Source of the DNA: Novosphingobium sp. EMRT-2 | GTDB lineage: Bacteria; Pseudomonadota; Alphaproteobacteria; Sphingomonadales; Sphingomonadaceae | Assembly: GCF_005145025.1 (NCBI RefSeq) | Contig: NZ_CP039695.1 | Span: 1,049,501-1,113,500, forward strand | Length of the DNA: 64,000 bases | Direction: 5' to 3' | Part shown: positions 16,378 through 25,218 of the stretch, in pieces | How the letters are laid out: every line of letters starts with the position of its first letter | Numbering within the stretch: position 1 is the stretch's first letter | Translations under genes and position numbers: made by a program | The notes under the pieces: model-generated | What the model was told of the DNA's origin: nothing | The model's database searches: none | Seen by the model: only the letters and a program-made list of their open reading frames with translations

Positions 16378-19131
16378 ATGACCACGCGCATGCTGATCGA
16401 TGCGCGCCACCAGGAAGAAACCCGGGTGGCGGTGCTCAAGGGCAACCGTATTGAAGAATTCGACTTTGAATCGGCTGATCACAAGCAGATCAAGGGCAAC
16501 ATCTATCTCGCCAAGGTAACCCGCGTCGAACCGTCGCTGCAGGCGGCGTTCGTCGATTTCGGCGGCAACCGCCACGGCTTCCTGGCCTTCAGCGAAATCC
16601 ATCCGGATTACTACCAGATCCCCAAGGAGGATCGCGAGGCGCTGCTGGCCGAAGAAGCCGCGCATGCCGAGGAAGAAGCCGCCCTGCGCGCGGCCGAGGA
16701 TGATGCGGACGACGGTTTCGGCGATGAAGGCGATGCCTTCGGCGACGACGAAGGCGTGACCGAGGTCGACACCTCGGAAAAGGATGATGTCGCCACGATC
16801 GAAGGCGGCGTGGTCGAAGGCGAAAGCGAAGAGTCCGAGCAGGAAGCCGAGGCGGAAGATGCCTCTGCCGATAACGGTGGACGCCGTCCGCGGCGCGGAC
16901 GCCGGCAGGGCCGTGGCCAGGCCAAGGAAGCCGACGAACTGCGCGCCAAGCGCATGGCGCTGCGCCGCCGCTACAAGATCCAGGACGTGATTCAGCGCCG
17001 CCAGGTGCTGCTGGTACAGGTTGTGAAGGAAGAGCGCGGCAACAAGGGCGCAGCGCTGACCACCTACCTCAGCCTCGCGGGCCGCTATTGCGTGCTCATG
17101 CCCAATTCCAGCCATGGCGGCGGCATCAGCCGCAAGATTTCCAGCGCTTCGGACCGCAAGCGGCTGAAGTCGATCATCGGCGAGCTGGAACTGCCCAAGT
17201 CGATGAGCTGCATCGTTCGCACTGCCGGGCTGCAGCGCACCAAGACCGAAATCAAGCGCGACTTCGATTACCTTGCCCGCCTGTGGGACGAGATCCGCGA
17301 ACGCACGCTGCATTCCAGCGCGCCGGCGCTGATCCATTCGGACAGCGACCTGATCAAGCGCGCGATCCGCGATATCTACAACCGCGATATCGAGGAAGTG
17401 ATCGTCGAGGGCGAAGCCGGATACCGCGCCGGCAAGGACTTCATGAAGCTGCTGATGCCCAGCCACGCCAAGCGGGTGAAGCACTATGCCGATCCGGTTC
17501 CGCTGTTCCAGCGGTATGGCGCGGAAGACCAGCTTACCGCGATGTACGATCCGGTGGTCCAGCTGAAGTCGGGCGGCTACCTCGTCATCAACCCAACCGA
17601 AGCGCTCGTGTCGATCGACATCAACTCGGGCCGTTCCACCAAGGAACACGGCATCGAGGCGACGGCGCTTTCCACCAACCTTGAAGCGGCCCGCGAAATC
17701 GCGCGCCAGCTTCGCCTGCGCGACATGGCCGGGCTCGTCGTCATCGACTTCATCGACATGGAGTACGGATCGAACATCCGGAAGGTCGAGAAGGCGATGA
17801 AGGACGCGCTGAAGAACGACCGCGCGCGCATCCAGGTTGGCCGCATCTCGGGCTTCGGCCTGATGGAGATGAGCCGCCAGCGCCTGCGCACCGGCGTGCT
17901 GGAGGCGACCACCCGCGCTTGTCCGCACTGCGATGGCTCGGGCCTTGTCCGCACCGCCTCGTCCGCCGGCCTTTCCGCCCTGCGCATGATCGAGGACGAA
18001 GCCGCCAAGGGCCGCGGCAGCGTCATCACGCTCTATGCCAGCCAGGAAGCGACGATCTACGTCCTCAACACCAAGCGTGCCGATCTTGCCGAGATCGAGG
18101 CCCGCTATGGCGTGACCGTGGAAGTGATCCCCGAAGGCGAGAACGAAGGCGCCAAGATGCGCGTTGCCTCGCGCGGACCGAAGCCCGAGTTCCAGCCGCG
18201 CTTCGAACCGATCGTCGAACCCGAGGAAGACGACCTCGCTGACGAGACGTTCGACGACGAGGAAGAGGAAGAAGAAGCCGAAGCGCGCGGCGACGATCGC
18301 GACAACGGCAATGGCCGCCGCAAGCGCCGCAAGCGCCGGCGCGGCCGTGGTCGCCGCGACGACGAAACGGGGCAGACCGAGGACACCCGGTCGGCCGACG
18401 CCGGTGATGGCGAAGCCGAAGCGGCAGACGATGTCGATGATGGCGAGGAAACCGAAAGCGCCGTTGCCGCTGGCGAGGATGCCGACGGCGAGCGCGGTCC
18501 CCGCAAGCGTCGTCGCCGCAGCCGTCGCCGCCGTGGCGGCGGACGCGAGGCGGATGGCGCCGAAGGTGGCGAAGAGGTGAGCGTGGCGGACGAAGCGGCT
18601 GCTTCGGAAGAAGCGCCGGAAGAAACGGTTGCCGAAGCTCCGGCCGAAGCGGAAACCGCCGAAGCCGTGGCCGCGCCCGTGGACGAGGCTCCCGCCAAGC
18701 CCAAGCGCACCCGCCGCAAGAAGGCCGATGCCGCTCCGGCCGTTGAGGAAGCGCCGGCTGCGGAAGCGGCCCCGGCTGAGCCGGTTGCCACCGAGGAAGC
18801 CGCCGCCGAGGAGGCCCCCGCCAAGCCCAAGCGCACCCGCCGTAAGAAGGCCGATGCCGCTCCGGCCGTTGAGGAAGCGCTGGCTGCGGAAGCGGCCCCC
18901 GCTGAAACGGTTGTTGCCGAACCGGCTGCCGCTGAAGAAGCTCCGGCCAAGCCCAAGCGCACCCGCCGCAAGAAGGCGGAGACCGCCGCTCCGGCGGAAG
19001 AAGTGACTGAGGCTGTCGCAGAAGCGGAAGCGGAACCGGCTGTCACCGAGCAGGCTGACGATGACGCCAATGCCGAAGCCGCGGGCGGCGCATCGCGTCG
19101 CGGCTGGTGGCAGCGCACGTTCGGCGCCTGA
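16378..19131 (+). CDS. rne: Ribonuclease E (RNase E/G family)
   Basis: Endoribonuclease that starts mRNA decay and processes rRNA and tRNA precursors; scaffold of the degradosome. The N-terminal S1 domain is split by a long acidic then basic insertion (about residues 88-190). The catalytic metal-binding aspartates are Asp414 (SIDINSGRST) and Asp457 (VVIDFIDMEYGS). The zinc-link CPHC is Cys515-Cys518. The C-terminal third (about 600-917) alternates acidic blocks with Arg/Lys-rich RNA-binding patches and holds three near-identical 42-residue repeats, ending in RRGWWQRTFGA. The ATG at 16378 starts the conserved MTTRMLIDARHQEETRVAVL. A strong terminator follows at 19153. Confidence 0.96.
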   Translation: MTTRMLIDARHQEETRVAVLKGNRIEEFDFESADHKQIKGNIYLAKVTRVEPSLQAAFVDFGGNRHGFLAFSEIHPDYYQIPKEDREALLAEEAAHAEEEAALRAAEDDADDGFGDEGDAFGDDEGVTEVDTSEKDDVATIEGGVVEGESEESEQEAEAEDASADNGGRRPRRGRRQGRGQAKEADELRAKRMALRRRYKIQDVIQRRQVLLVQVVKEERGNKGAALTTYLSLAGRYCVLMPNSSHGGGISRKISSASDRKRLKSIIGELELPKSMSCIVRTAGLQRTKTEIKRDFDYLARLWDEIRERTLHSSAPALIHSDSDLIKRAIRDIYNRDIEEVIVEGEAGYRAGKDFMKLLMPSHAKRVKHYADPVPLFQRYGAEDQLTAMYDPVVQLKSGGYLVINPTEALVSIDINSGRSTKEHGIEATALSTNLEAAREIARQLRLRDMAGLVVIDFIDMEYGSNIRKVEKAMKDALKNDRARIQVGRISGFGLMEMSRQRLRTGVLEATTRACPHCDGSGLVRTASSAGLSALRMIEDEAAKGRGSVITLYASQEATIYVLNTKRADLAEIEARYGVTVEVIPEGENEGAKMRVASRGPKPEFQPRFEPIVEPEEDDLADETFDDEEEEEEAEARGDDRDNGNGRRKRRKRRRGRGRRDDETGQTEDTRSADAGDGEAEAADDVDDGEETESAVAAGEDADGERGPRKRRRRSRRRRGGGREADGAEGGEEVSVADEAAASEEAPEETVAEAPAEAETAEAVAAPVDEAPAKPKRTRRKKADAAPAVEEAPAAEAAPAEPVATEEAAAEEAPAKPKRTRRKKADAAPAVEEALAAEAAPAETVVAEPAAAEEAPAKPKRTRRKKAETAAPAEEVTEAVAEAEAEPAVTEQADDDANAEAAGGASRRGWWQRTFGA
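18688..18990 (+). repeat. Tandem 126-bp repeats inside rne
   Basis: Three copies of a unit starting with GCCAAGCCCAAGCGCACCCG occur at 18694, 18820 and 18946, exactly 126 bp (42 codons) apart. Each encodes APAKPKRTRRKKA followed by an Ala/Glu/Pro-rich linker. The first two copies are nearly identical at DNA level, the third diverges after about 45 bp, so the array looks recently expanded. Confidence 0.85.
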
Positions 19132-19152
19132 CGGAATCCTTCCGGACAACAG

Positions 19153-19190
19153 AAAAGCCCTCCCCGGACCGCCGGGGAGGGCTTTTTCTT
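19153..19190 (+). terminator. Rho-independent terminator after rne
   Basis: AAGCCCTCCCCGG (19155-19167) pairs perfectly with CCGGGGAGGGCTT (19172-19184) around an ACCG loop and is followed by TTTCTT. It lies 22 bp past the rne stop. An A-run on the other side would also give the opposing methyltransferase gene a T-tract, so it may act in both directions. Confidence 0.9.
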
Positions 19191-19204
19191 AGCGGCCCCT
19201 TGCT

Positions 19205-19837
19205 TCACCCCGCCTTGAGCGCGCTGCCCCATTCCATCCAGGACGCCCAGCGCGGCATCTTCGGCATGTAGCGCTGTCCGCTGTCTTCCACGGCAAAGCC
19301 CGCCTGGCGGACGGACGCGATCACCGGCCGCGTCAGATGGCACCCCCCCATCAAGGGAACCCAAAGCGGTTCCAGCCGGCGCTGCCAGCGCTGCACGCCC
19401 GGATCGGGGGCCTGGCCGTGTTCAAGGAACAGCAACCGCCCGCCCGGCTTCAGGATGCGCCGCATTTCGCGCAGGACCTGCGCGGAATCCCCCACGGAGC
19501 ACAGGGTATAGGTGCAGACGACGGTATCGAAACTGTCGTCCGCGAACGGAATTGCCTCGCCCACGCCTTCGCGGATATCGGCCTGCCAACCCTTCCTTTC
19601 GGCTTCGGCGCGGGCATAGTCGAGCAGCTTGCCCGAAGGATCCAGCCCGGCGAACGCGGTTACCGCGTCGGCATCGTAGAACTGCTGGTTTATGCCCCCG
19701 CCGCAGCCCAGTTCGAACACGCGCCCCCGGGCCTTGGGCACCACGCCGGCCCGCAATTCCATGATCGCATCGGCGCTGCACGCGCACCGGATCATCCGCG
19801 GCAGGATCGTGTCCTCATACCATTGTCTGATGCCCAT
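19205..19837 (-). CDS. Class I SAM-dependent methyltransferase (UbiE-like fold)
   Basis: A 210-residue cytosolic methyltransferase. Motif I is [15 protein letters not shown], with the acidic residue of motif II in [28 protein letters not shown] and [13 protein letters not shown] are the later conserved strands. The pattern resembles Methyltransf_11 proteins such as phospholipid N-methyltransferase-like or UbiE-like enzymes; the substrate cannot be told from sequence. Two cysteines near the N-terminus (RCACSAD) are a feature of this subfamily. The ATG at 19837 is preceded by GAGGGAGAGGG. It is convergent with rne and divergent from sdhB. Confidence 0.85.
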   Translation of the reverse strand: MGIRQWYEDTILPRMIRCACSADAIMELRAGVVPKARGRVFELGCGGGINQQFYDADAVTAFAGLDPSGKLLDYARAEAERKGWQADIREGVGEAIPFADDSFDTVVCTYTLCSVGDSAQVLREMRRILKPGGRLLFLEHGQAPDPGVQRWQRRLEPLWVPLMGGCHLTRPVIASVRQAGFAVEDSGQRYMPKMPRWASWMEWGSALKAG

Positions 19838-20075
19838 CCCTCTCCCTCTCGATCGCCTTTCACGCTGCCGGCGCAGAGTGCGCATACCCTCCACCCTCGA
19901 CAAGCCGGAAACACCGCGCGTTCCGCAGCATGGTTCCTCCGGAACGATGGCAAGCCCCATCCTGCCAATTGTGCGCCGCAAGGCGCATTACCCTTCTGTC
20001 CCCCTTGCCCCACGCGCCGGTTTCGCTAATGACCGACTCGAATTGGAGCCAACCACGCGCATCGGGGACATTTTG

Positions 20076-20858
20076 ATGGCGACCTTCTCGCTTCCGAAGA
20101 ATTCCAAGATCACCGGAAAGTCCCGTCATCACGCGGCGGCGACCCAGGGCCGGATCCGGAAGTTCAAGGTCTATCGCTACGACCCCGACAGCGGCGAGAA
20201 CCCCCGCTACGACACGTTCGAGATCGATCTGGACCAGTGCGGTCCGATGGTGCTGGACGCGCTGATCAAGATGAAGAGCGAGCAGGACCCGACGCTGACG
20301 TTCCGTCGCTCCTGCCGCGAGGGCATCTGCGGTTCGTGCGCAATGAACCTCAACGGCCGCAACGGCCTGGCCTGCACCACCGCGATCGAGGACCTCAAGG
20401 GCGACATCCGCATCACCCCGCTGCCGCATATGGAAGTGATCAAGGACCTCGTTCCCGATTTCACGCACTTCTATGCGCAGTACGCCTCGATCCGTCCCTG
20501 GCTGCAGACCGTTTCGCCCACGCCTTCGGGCAAGGAGCGCCTCCAGTCGCCCGAACAGCGGGAAAAGCTGGACGGCCTCTACGAGTGCATCCTGTGCGCC
20601 TGCTGCTCGACATCGTGCCCGAGCTACTGGTGGAATTCGGACAAGTTCCTTGGCCCGGCGATCCTGCTCCAGGCCTATCGCTGGCTGGCCGACAGCCGCG
20701 ATGAAATGACCGGCGAGCGGCTGGACGAGCTGGAAGATCCTTTCCGCCTCTATCGCTGCCACACGATCATGAACTGCGCCAACGTCTGCCCCAAGGGCCT
20801 GTCGCCGGCGCGCGCGATCGCCGAAATCAAGAAGATGCAGGCCGAACGGGCGGTCTGA
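20076..20858 (+). CDS. sdhB: Succinate dehydrogenase iron-sulfur subunit
   Basis: SdhB carries the three iron-sulfur clusters of complex II and passes electrons from the SdhA flavin to ubiquinone. The 260-residue protein has the [2Fe-2S] ligands Cys80, Cys85, Cys88 and Cys100 ([12 protein letters not shown]), then Cys171/174/177 with Cys238 and Cys181 with Cys228/234 for the [4Fe-4S] and [3Fe-4S] clusters. The ATG at 20076 starts the conserved N-terminus; a longer in-frame reading covers unrelated sequence opposite the methyltransferase gene. sdhC, sdhD and sdhA are not adjacent: the upstream neighbour is divergent, so sdhB has its own promoter in the 238-bp gap. The next gene begins 7 bp downstream. 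Confidence 0.97.
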   Translation: MATFSLPKNSKITGKSRHHAAATQGRIRKFKVYRYDPDSGENPRYDTFEIDLDQCGPMVLDALIKMKSEQDPTLTFRRSCREGICGSCAMNLNGRNGLACTTAIEDLKGDIRITPLPHMEVIKDLVPDFTHFYAQYASIRPWLQTVSPTPSGKERLQSPEQREKLDGLYECILCACCSTSCPSYWWNSDKFLGPAILLQAYRWLADSRDEMTGERLDELEDPFRLYRCHTIMNCANVCPKGLSPARAIAEIKKMQAERAV

Positions 20859-20865
20859 CGCGAAG

Positions 20866-21321
20866 ATGGCCTTCAGCTACGGGCCTTCTGACCGGCACCC
20901 CGGCTGGTTTACCTGGAACCTCGCGGATACCACCCGGTTCAACGCCCAGACGATGGGCGATCTGGTCGTGCGCGAAGAAGAGGCGCCGGGCGGCAAGCGC
21001 CAGGTCCGTCTGCGCATGTTTCCCGAACGCCGGCACAGCAACCTGCTGGATGCGGTGCACGGCGGGGTAACGCTGGCGCTGATCGACATTTCGCTGTTTT
21101 CCGCGATGCGGCTGCTGCTGAACGGCGATGCGGCGGGTTCGGTCACGCTCGATCTGGCGACCCAGTTCATCGGCGCGGGCAGGATCGGCCAGCCGCTCGA
21201 TTCGGTTTGCGAAGTTCTGCGCGAAACCGGGCGGCTTGTTTTCCTGCGCGGATTGGTGGTCCAGGAAGACGAGACCATCGCGTCCTTTACCGGCACGGTC
21301 CGCAAACCTTCGCGCAAATGA
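20866..21321 (+). CDS. PaaI-family hotdog thioesterase
   Basis: A 151-residue hotdog-fold protein of the PaaI/YbgC-like acyl-CoA thioesterase group. The central helix motif NLLDAVHGGVTLALIDISLF contains the conserved His-Gly-Gly with an Asp that supports catalysis. Probable substrate is an acyl-CoA; none can be named. It starts 7 bp after sdhB and its stop overlaps the zapE start in an ATGA, so sdhB, this gene and zapE form one transcription unit. Confidence 0.85.
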   Translation: MAFSYGPSDRHPGWFTWNLADTTRFNAQTMGDLVVREEEAPGGKRQVRLRMFPERRHSNLLDAVHGGVTLALIDISLFSAMRLLLNGDAAGSVTLDLATQFIGAGRIGQPLDSVCEVLRETGRLVFLRGLVVQEDETIASFTGTVRKPSRK

Positions 21322-22436
21322 CCCGCGTTTCCGAACGGTACGCCGAACTGGTCGCGGCGGGAGAACTCCGGCCCGATCCGGAACAGGCCGCTGCCGCCGC
21401 CACGCTGGATCGGCTCCAGCAGGAACTGGAAACACCGGTGTCCGCGCCCGGCTTTTTCGGCAAGCTGCTCGGCCGCAAGACGCAGGAACAGCCGCGCGGG
21501 CTCTACATGTGGGGCGGCGTGGGGCGTGGCAAGTCCATGCTGATGGACCTGTTTCACGACAATCTCGCCATCACCGCCAAGCGCCGTTCGCACTTCCACG
21601 AATTCATGCTCGATGTGCACGCCCGCCTGCGCGAGGAGCGCAAGAAGGAAAGCGGCGACCCGATCCTGCCCGTCGCGGCCGCCATCGGGCAGGAAACGCG
21701 CGTGCTGTGCTTCGACGAGATGGTCGTGAACAACAGCGCCGACGCCATGATCATGAGCCGGCTGTTCACTGCGCTGATCGTGGACCATGGCGTGACGGTA
21801 GTGACCACCTCCAACCGCGCGCCTTCGGAACTATACAAGGACGGTCTGAACCGGGAACACTTCCTGCCGTTCATCGCGCTGGTCGAAAGCCGGCTGGACG
21901 TGCTGACGCTCAATGGCCCGACCGATTACCGGCTGGAACGGATGCGCGGCGTCGGCACCTGGCACGTGCCCAACGGCCCAGCCGCGACCGAAGCTACGCG
22001 CGAAGCTTTTTTCCGGCTCACCGACTATCCGCCCGAAGACGGCCTGCACGTGCCTTCCGCCGACATCGACGTCGGCGGCGGACGGATGCTGCACGTGCCC
22101 AAAAGCCTGAAGGGCGTGGCCGTGTTCAGTTTCAAGCGGCTCTGCGCCGAAGCGCGCGGAGCGGCGGACTATCTGGCCATCGCCCGCAAGTACCACACCG
22201 TCATCATCGTCGGCATCCCGCGCCTCGGCCCCGAGAACCGCAACGAGGCCGCGCGCTTCGTCACGCTGATCGACGCGCTTTACGAACACAAGGTGAAGCT
22301 GATTGCCGCCGCTGATGCCGAACCGGCGGAACTTTACGAAAGCGGCGATGGCCGCTTCGAATTTGACCGCACCATCAGCCGCCTGATGGAAATGCAAAGC
22401 CAGGACTATCTCGCGCTGGGACACGGCGAGAACTGA
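21318..22436 (+). CDS. zapE: Cell division protein ZapE (AFG1-like ATPase)
   Basis: AFG1/ZapE P-loop ATPase, 372 residues. In E. coli ZapE binds FtsZ and affects Z-ring stability; the mitochondrial relative assists turnover of respiratory-chain subunits. Walker A is GGVGRGKS (66-73) and Walker B VLCFDEM (129-135), with the arginine-bearing TTSNRAPSELY after it. Length is normal. The ATG at 21318 overlaps the thioesterase stop. Its position behind sdhB recalls the link between AFG1 and respiratory complexes, which is an inference. A bidirectional terminator lies about 210 bp downstream. Confidence 0.93.
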   Translation: MTRVSERYAELVAAGELRPDPEQAAAAATLDRLQQELETPVSAPGFFGKLLGRKTQEQPRGLYMWGGVGRGKSMLMDLFHDNLAITAKRRSHFHEFMLDVHARLREERKKESGDPILPVAAAIGQETRVLCFDEMVVNNSADAMIMSRLFTALIVDHGVTVVTTSNRAPSELYKDGLNREHFLPFIALVESRLDVLTLNGPTDYRLERMRGVGTWHVPNGPAATEATREAFFRLTDYPPEDGLHVPSADIDVGGGRMLHVPKSLKGVAVFSFKRLCAEARGAADYLAIARKYHTVIIVGIPRLGPENRNEAARFVTLIDALYEHKVKLIAAADAEPAELYESGDGRFEFDRTISRLMEMQSQDYLALGHGEN

Positions 22437-22544
22437 CAGCGCCTTCCTCGCGGACCTGCCCGGTTCATACCGCTAGCCGATGCTGCGCACTTACCAGCCC
22501 CGTGGGGGCATCCGGCAATCCGTCTGTTCTGGCGCGAATCACCC

Positions 22545-22577
22545 AACAAAAAACCCGCGCGAAACCGCACGGGTTAA
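22545..22577 (-). terminator. Candidate terminator, minus strand, downstream of EAL gene
   Basis: AACCCG (22552-22557) pairs with CGGGTT (22570-22575), with three further inner pairs around an AAAC loop. On the minus strand the stem is followed by TTTTTTGTT, so it would end transcription coming from the EAL gene or from an RNA inside this gap. Confidence 0.55.
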
Positions 22578-22647
22578 CCAAAAAACAGAGAGCAATAAGC
22601 CAATCTCCACCGAAGCCAGTGGAAATCCAAAAAGCCCGGAGTGCCAG

Positions 22648-22685
22648 AAAACGGGCACTTCCTTGCGGAAATGCCCGTATTTTCA
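22648..22685. terminator. Candidate bidirectional terminator between zapE and EAL gene
   Basis: ACGGGCA (22651-22657) pairs with TGCCCGT (22672-22678), plus inner TTCC/GGAA around TTGC. It is followed by ATTTTC on plus and by TTTCTGG on minus, suited to stop both convergent transcripts. Confidence 0.65.
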
Positions 22686-22789
22686 GTGCTTCAGATCAGC
22701 TGAAGCAGCCAACGCCAAATCGACATAGCTTTTGCCTCCATCCACGGTTGGAAGCAAAAATTATCATTAACGTCGAGGGTTAACAATCC

Positions 22790-25066
22790 CTAAACGATTC
22801 CGATCTGGATGTCGGCCGATCGCCGGTAGGTCTGGATGAAGTCGGCGAAGGATTGCGGCTTGCCGAGGTAATACCCCTGGGCGTGATCGCAACCCAGCTC
22901 CATCAGAAGCTGCAGCGTCGCCTCGTCCTCGATTCCCTCGGCCACCACTTCCTGGTGAAGATCGTGCGCCAGCGCGATCGTATGGGCGACGATCGCGCGC
23001 TCGCGCTCGGCCGTGGTGATGCGCGAAACGAACCGGCGGTCGATCTTCAACTCGTCGCTCGGCAGTTCGGCCAGATAGGAAAGGCTCGCCTCGCCGGTGC
23101 CGAAATCGTCGATCGACAGACGGAAGCCCAGCGCGCGCAATTGCGAAAGATTGTGACGCGCCGCCGGACGGTTGTGGACGCTGGAGGTTTCGGTCACCTC
23201 GATGGTCAGGAGCGCAGGATCGATCCCGCGCCGCTGCACGACCTCGGCGATGTTCGATACCAGATTGGGCTTGTCGACCATCTGCGCCGAAAGGTTGATG
23301 CTCATCTGGAAGCGCGGCCCCAGCGCGTTGATCTCAAGCGCCGCGGTGATCGCTTCTTCCAGAACCCAGAAGGTCAGGGCGTCGATCCGCCCTGCCCGCT
23401 CCGCCTGCAGGATGAAGGCATCGGGCGCGATCGGCCCGCGCGTGGGGTGGTTCCAGCGGATCAGGGCTTCTGCGCCGTAGAAGCGCTTTTCCACAAAGTC
23501 CCACTGCGGCTGGAAGGCCAGCCAGATATCGCCGTTGCGCAGACCTTCATCGATCCGCGCATGGAGCGAGAGCTCCCACGGTGCTTCGGCAAGGCGCGCC
23601 GCTTCGAACAATTCGATCGACCGGCCGCTGGTCAGCGCCTCGTTGGCGCTCGCCAGCGCGGAATTGACGCGCGTAAGGGCATCCACGCCTTCGTTGCGGT
23701 CGAGACCGAAGTGGATGTTGGTGTCGAAAGTATGCTCGCCGATCTGTAGCGGAGCCGAAAACAGCGCGCGCAACCCTTCGAGATGGTTGAGCTGCATTTC
23801 CAGCGGCCGCGCTTCCTCGGTCCAGGCGAAATGGCCGCCATCGCCGTTGTAGATCTCGCTGCGTCCCGAGCCGACGGACAGGCGGCGCGCAATCTGCCGC
23901 GCGCATTCGCCGTGCAGTTCGTTGGGCAGAGTCGCGAGGATTTCCTCGTAGCGCGCGATTACTGCGACCACCACGTCGCGGCCAACCTCGATCTGCTTCG
24001 AGGTGAGCGACAGGAGGTTGGGCAGGCCCGATGCGCTAGTGTGCTGCACGCGGCGGCGCCACTTCTGCCAAAGACGGATGCTGCCATAGATCGCCATCGT
24101 GGCGAGGAGCTGATCGGTGAAGCTGAGGATGCCGAATTCGACCAGGATGGCGGGCAGCACGAACGTGACCGCGCAGGCCGCGCCATAGAACAGCGCCTTT
24201 TCTCGGCGGGACCGGGCATTCGCCGCGAGCGCGAGGCAAACCGCCAGCAGGCCCAGCAGGACAAGGCGCGGCAGAACGATGGCGAAAGGCCGCCGCAACC
24301 CCTCGGCTCCGGCGAAAGCCAGCGCAATGTCGGGCGTGCGGCCGTGCCCGAAGTATCCGATCGGCCGTCCTGCCGTCCCGAAATCGCTGATGACGACGGT
24401 GCGGCCAGTCAGCAGGCCCGGCGCGAACTTGCCGTTGAGCAGCTTGCTGACGGGAAGCTGCGGCACCGAATCCGGATCGAGCGAGAAATCGGGCACATAG
24501 ACCCCGCCCTCACGCCCGCGGATACCGACAACGGCCGGGCCGACGGTGGGATAGGCCTTGCCATCGATCCGTACCGCATAGGGCGCGGTCGTGGCGAAAT
24601 CGATGAAGTTCGCGTTCCATTTGGAAATGGCGATGCGCGAACGCGGCACCACGGAGGACGCCGGAAACAGGAACTCGCCATGCGAATCCGCGTCCACGCT
24701 GTTGTTGCGCAGAACCAGCGAGAAATCGTCCCCCAGTTCGCCGATGGCACGCGCCAGCGCGCGATCGCCCCAGATCGACTGGCCGGTATCGACGCGCGCG
24801 TCGAGCACGACCTTGCGCGGAACCTGCCGTCGCACCAGTTCGAGCAACCGGGCCTGTTCCATCGTGGTCCAGCCGCTGCTCTTCGTCGATCCCGATCCCT
24901 GGTTGTCCAGCGGGATAACGATGACCGGCTGCGAGATCGCGTGGCTGGAAAGACGATAGCGAACGTTCCAGTAGATCTGGTCCAACGGCTCGGCAATGAA
25001 CACCAGGCTGCATATCAGCCCAATGAGCACCGAGATTGAAACTGGCGATCGCAGAATGTTTCGCAT
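22790..25066 (-). CDS. CHASE2 sensor / EAL c-di-GMP phosphodiesterase
   Basis: A 758-residue membrane protein: one N-terminal transmembrane helix, a periplasmic CHASE2 sensor domain (about 30-230), three transmembrane helices (about 235-330), a degenerate GGDEF-like domain (about 350-490, the GGDEF position reads GDGGHF) and a C-terminal EAL domain. The EAL domain keeps the catalytic residues: EALIRW (Glu533), DDFGTG (653-658), the LKID lysine and EGIEDE (Glu711), so it should hydrolyse c-di-GMP while the GGDEF part cannot make it. It follows the exosortase/EPS operon by 152 bp on the same strand, which suggests c-di-GMP control of polysaccharide output. Confidence 0.9.
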   Translation of the reverse strand: MRNILRSPVSISVLIGLICSLVFIAEPLDQIYWNVRYRLSSHAISQPVIVIPLDNQGSGSTKSSGWTTMEQARLLELVRRQVPRKVVLDARVDTGQSIWGDRALARAIGELGDDFSLVLRNNSVDADSHGEFLFPASSVVPRSRIAISKWNANFIDFATTAPYAVRIDGKAYPTVGPAVVGIRGREGGVYVPDFSLDPDSVPQLPVSKLLNGKFAPGLLTGRTVVISDFGTAGRPIGYFGHGRTPDIALAFAGAEGLRRPFAIVLPRLVLLGLLAVCLALAANARSRREKALFYGAACAVTFVLPAILVEFGILSFTDQLLATMAIYGSIRLWQKWRRRVQHTSASGLPNLLSLTSKQIEVGRDVVVAVIARYEEILATLPNELHGECARQIARRLSVGSGRSEIYNGDGGHFAWTEEARPLEMQLNHLEGLRALFSAPLQIGEHTFDTNIHFGLDRNEGVDALTRVNSALASANEALTSGRSIELFEAARLAEAPWELSLHARIDEGLRNGDIWLAFQPQWDFVEKRFYGAEALIRWNHPTRGPIAPDAFILQAERAGRIDALTFWVLEEAITAALEINALGPRFQMSINLSAQMVDKPNLVSNIAEVVQRRGIDPALLTIEVTETSSVHNRPAARHNLSQLRALGFRLSIDDFGTGEASLSYLAELPSDELKIDRRFVSRITTAERERAIVAHTIALAHDLHQEVVAEGIEDEATLQLLMELGCDHAQGYYLGKPQSFADFIQTYRRSADIQIGIV

Positions 25067-25218
25067 GGACCGTCACGAAAAAGGTTACGATCGGCGTCTA
25101 ATCCGAAATGGTTTATATGACCTTACCATGGTTACCGCCCATCAACCAAATTGAACAGGCGATGAAGCAGGCCCCCGGCGATCGCACATAGCCCGAACCT
25201 GCCGCGGTGAGGGGCGGA

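Larger units (their letters stand above)
22437..22789. other. 353-bp convergent intergenic region with a row of hairpins
   Basis: Between zapE (plus) and the EAL gene (minus). It has visibly lower GC than its surroundings and four inverted repeats in about 215 bp: 22552-22575, 22651-22678, 22687-22707 and 22730-22759. Two look like terminators (listed separately). No credible protein gene is seen. A small RNA is possible. Confidence 0.5.

Noticed and set aside
16177..19149. A 990-codon open frame on the minus strand opposite rne
   Set aside because: It is the shadow of rne in GC-rich DNA. Its composition is Gly/Arg/His-rich with no family motif, while rne on the other strand has full catalytic motifs.
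22480..22728. An 82-codon frame in the zapE/EAL gap
   Set aside because: No ribosome binding site, atypical composition, and it crosses several hairpins better explained as RNA structure.
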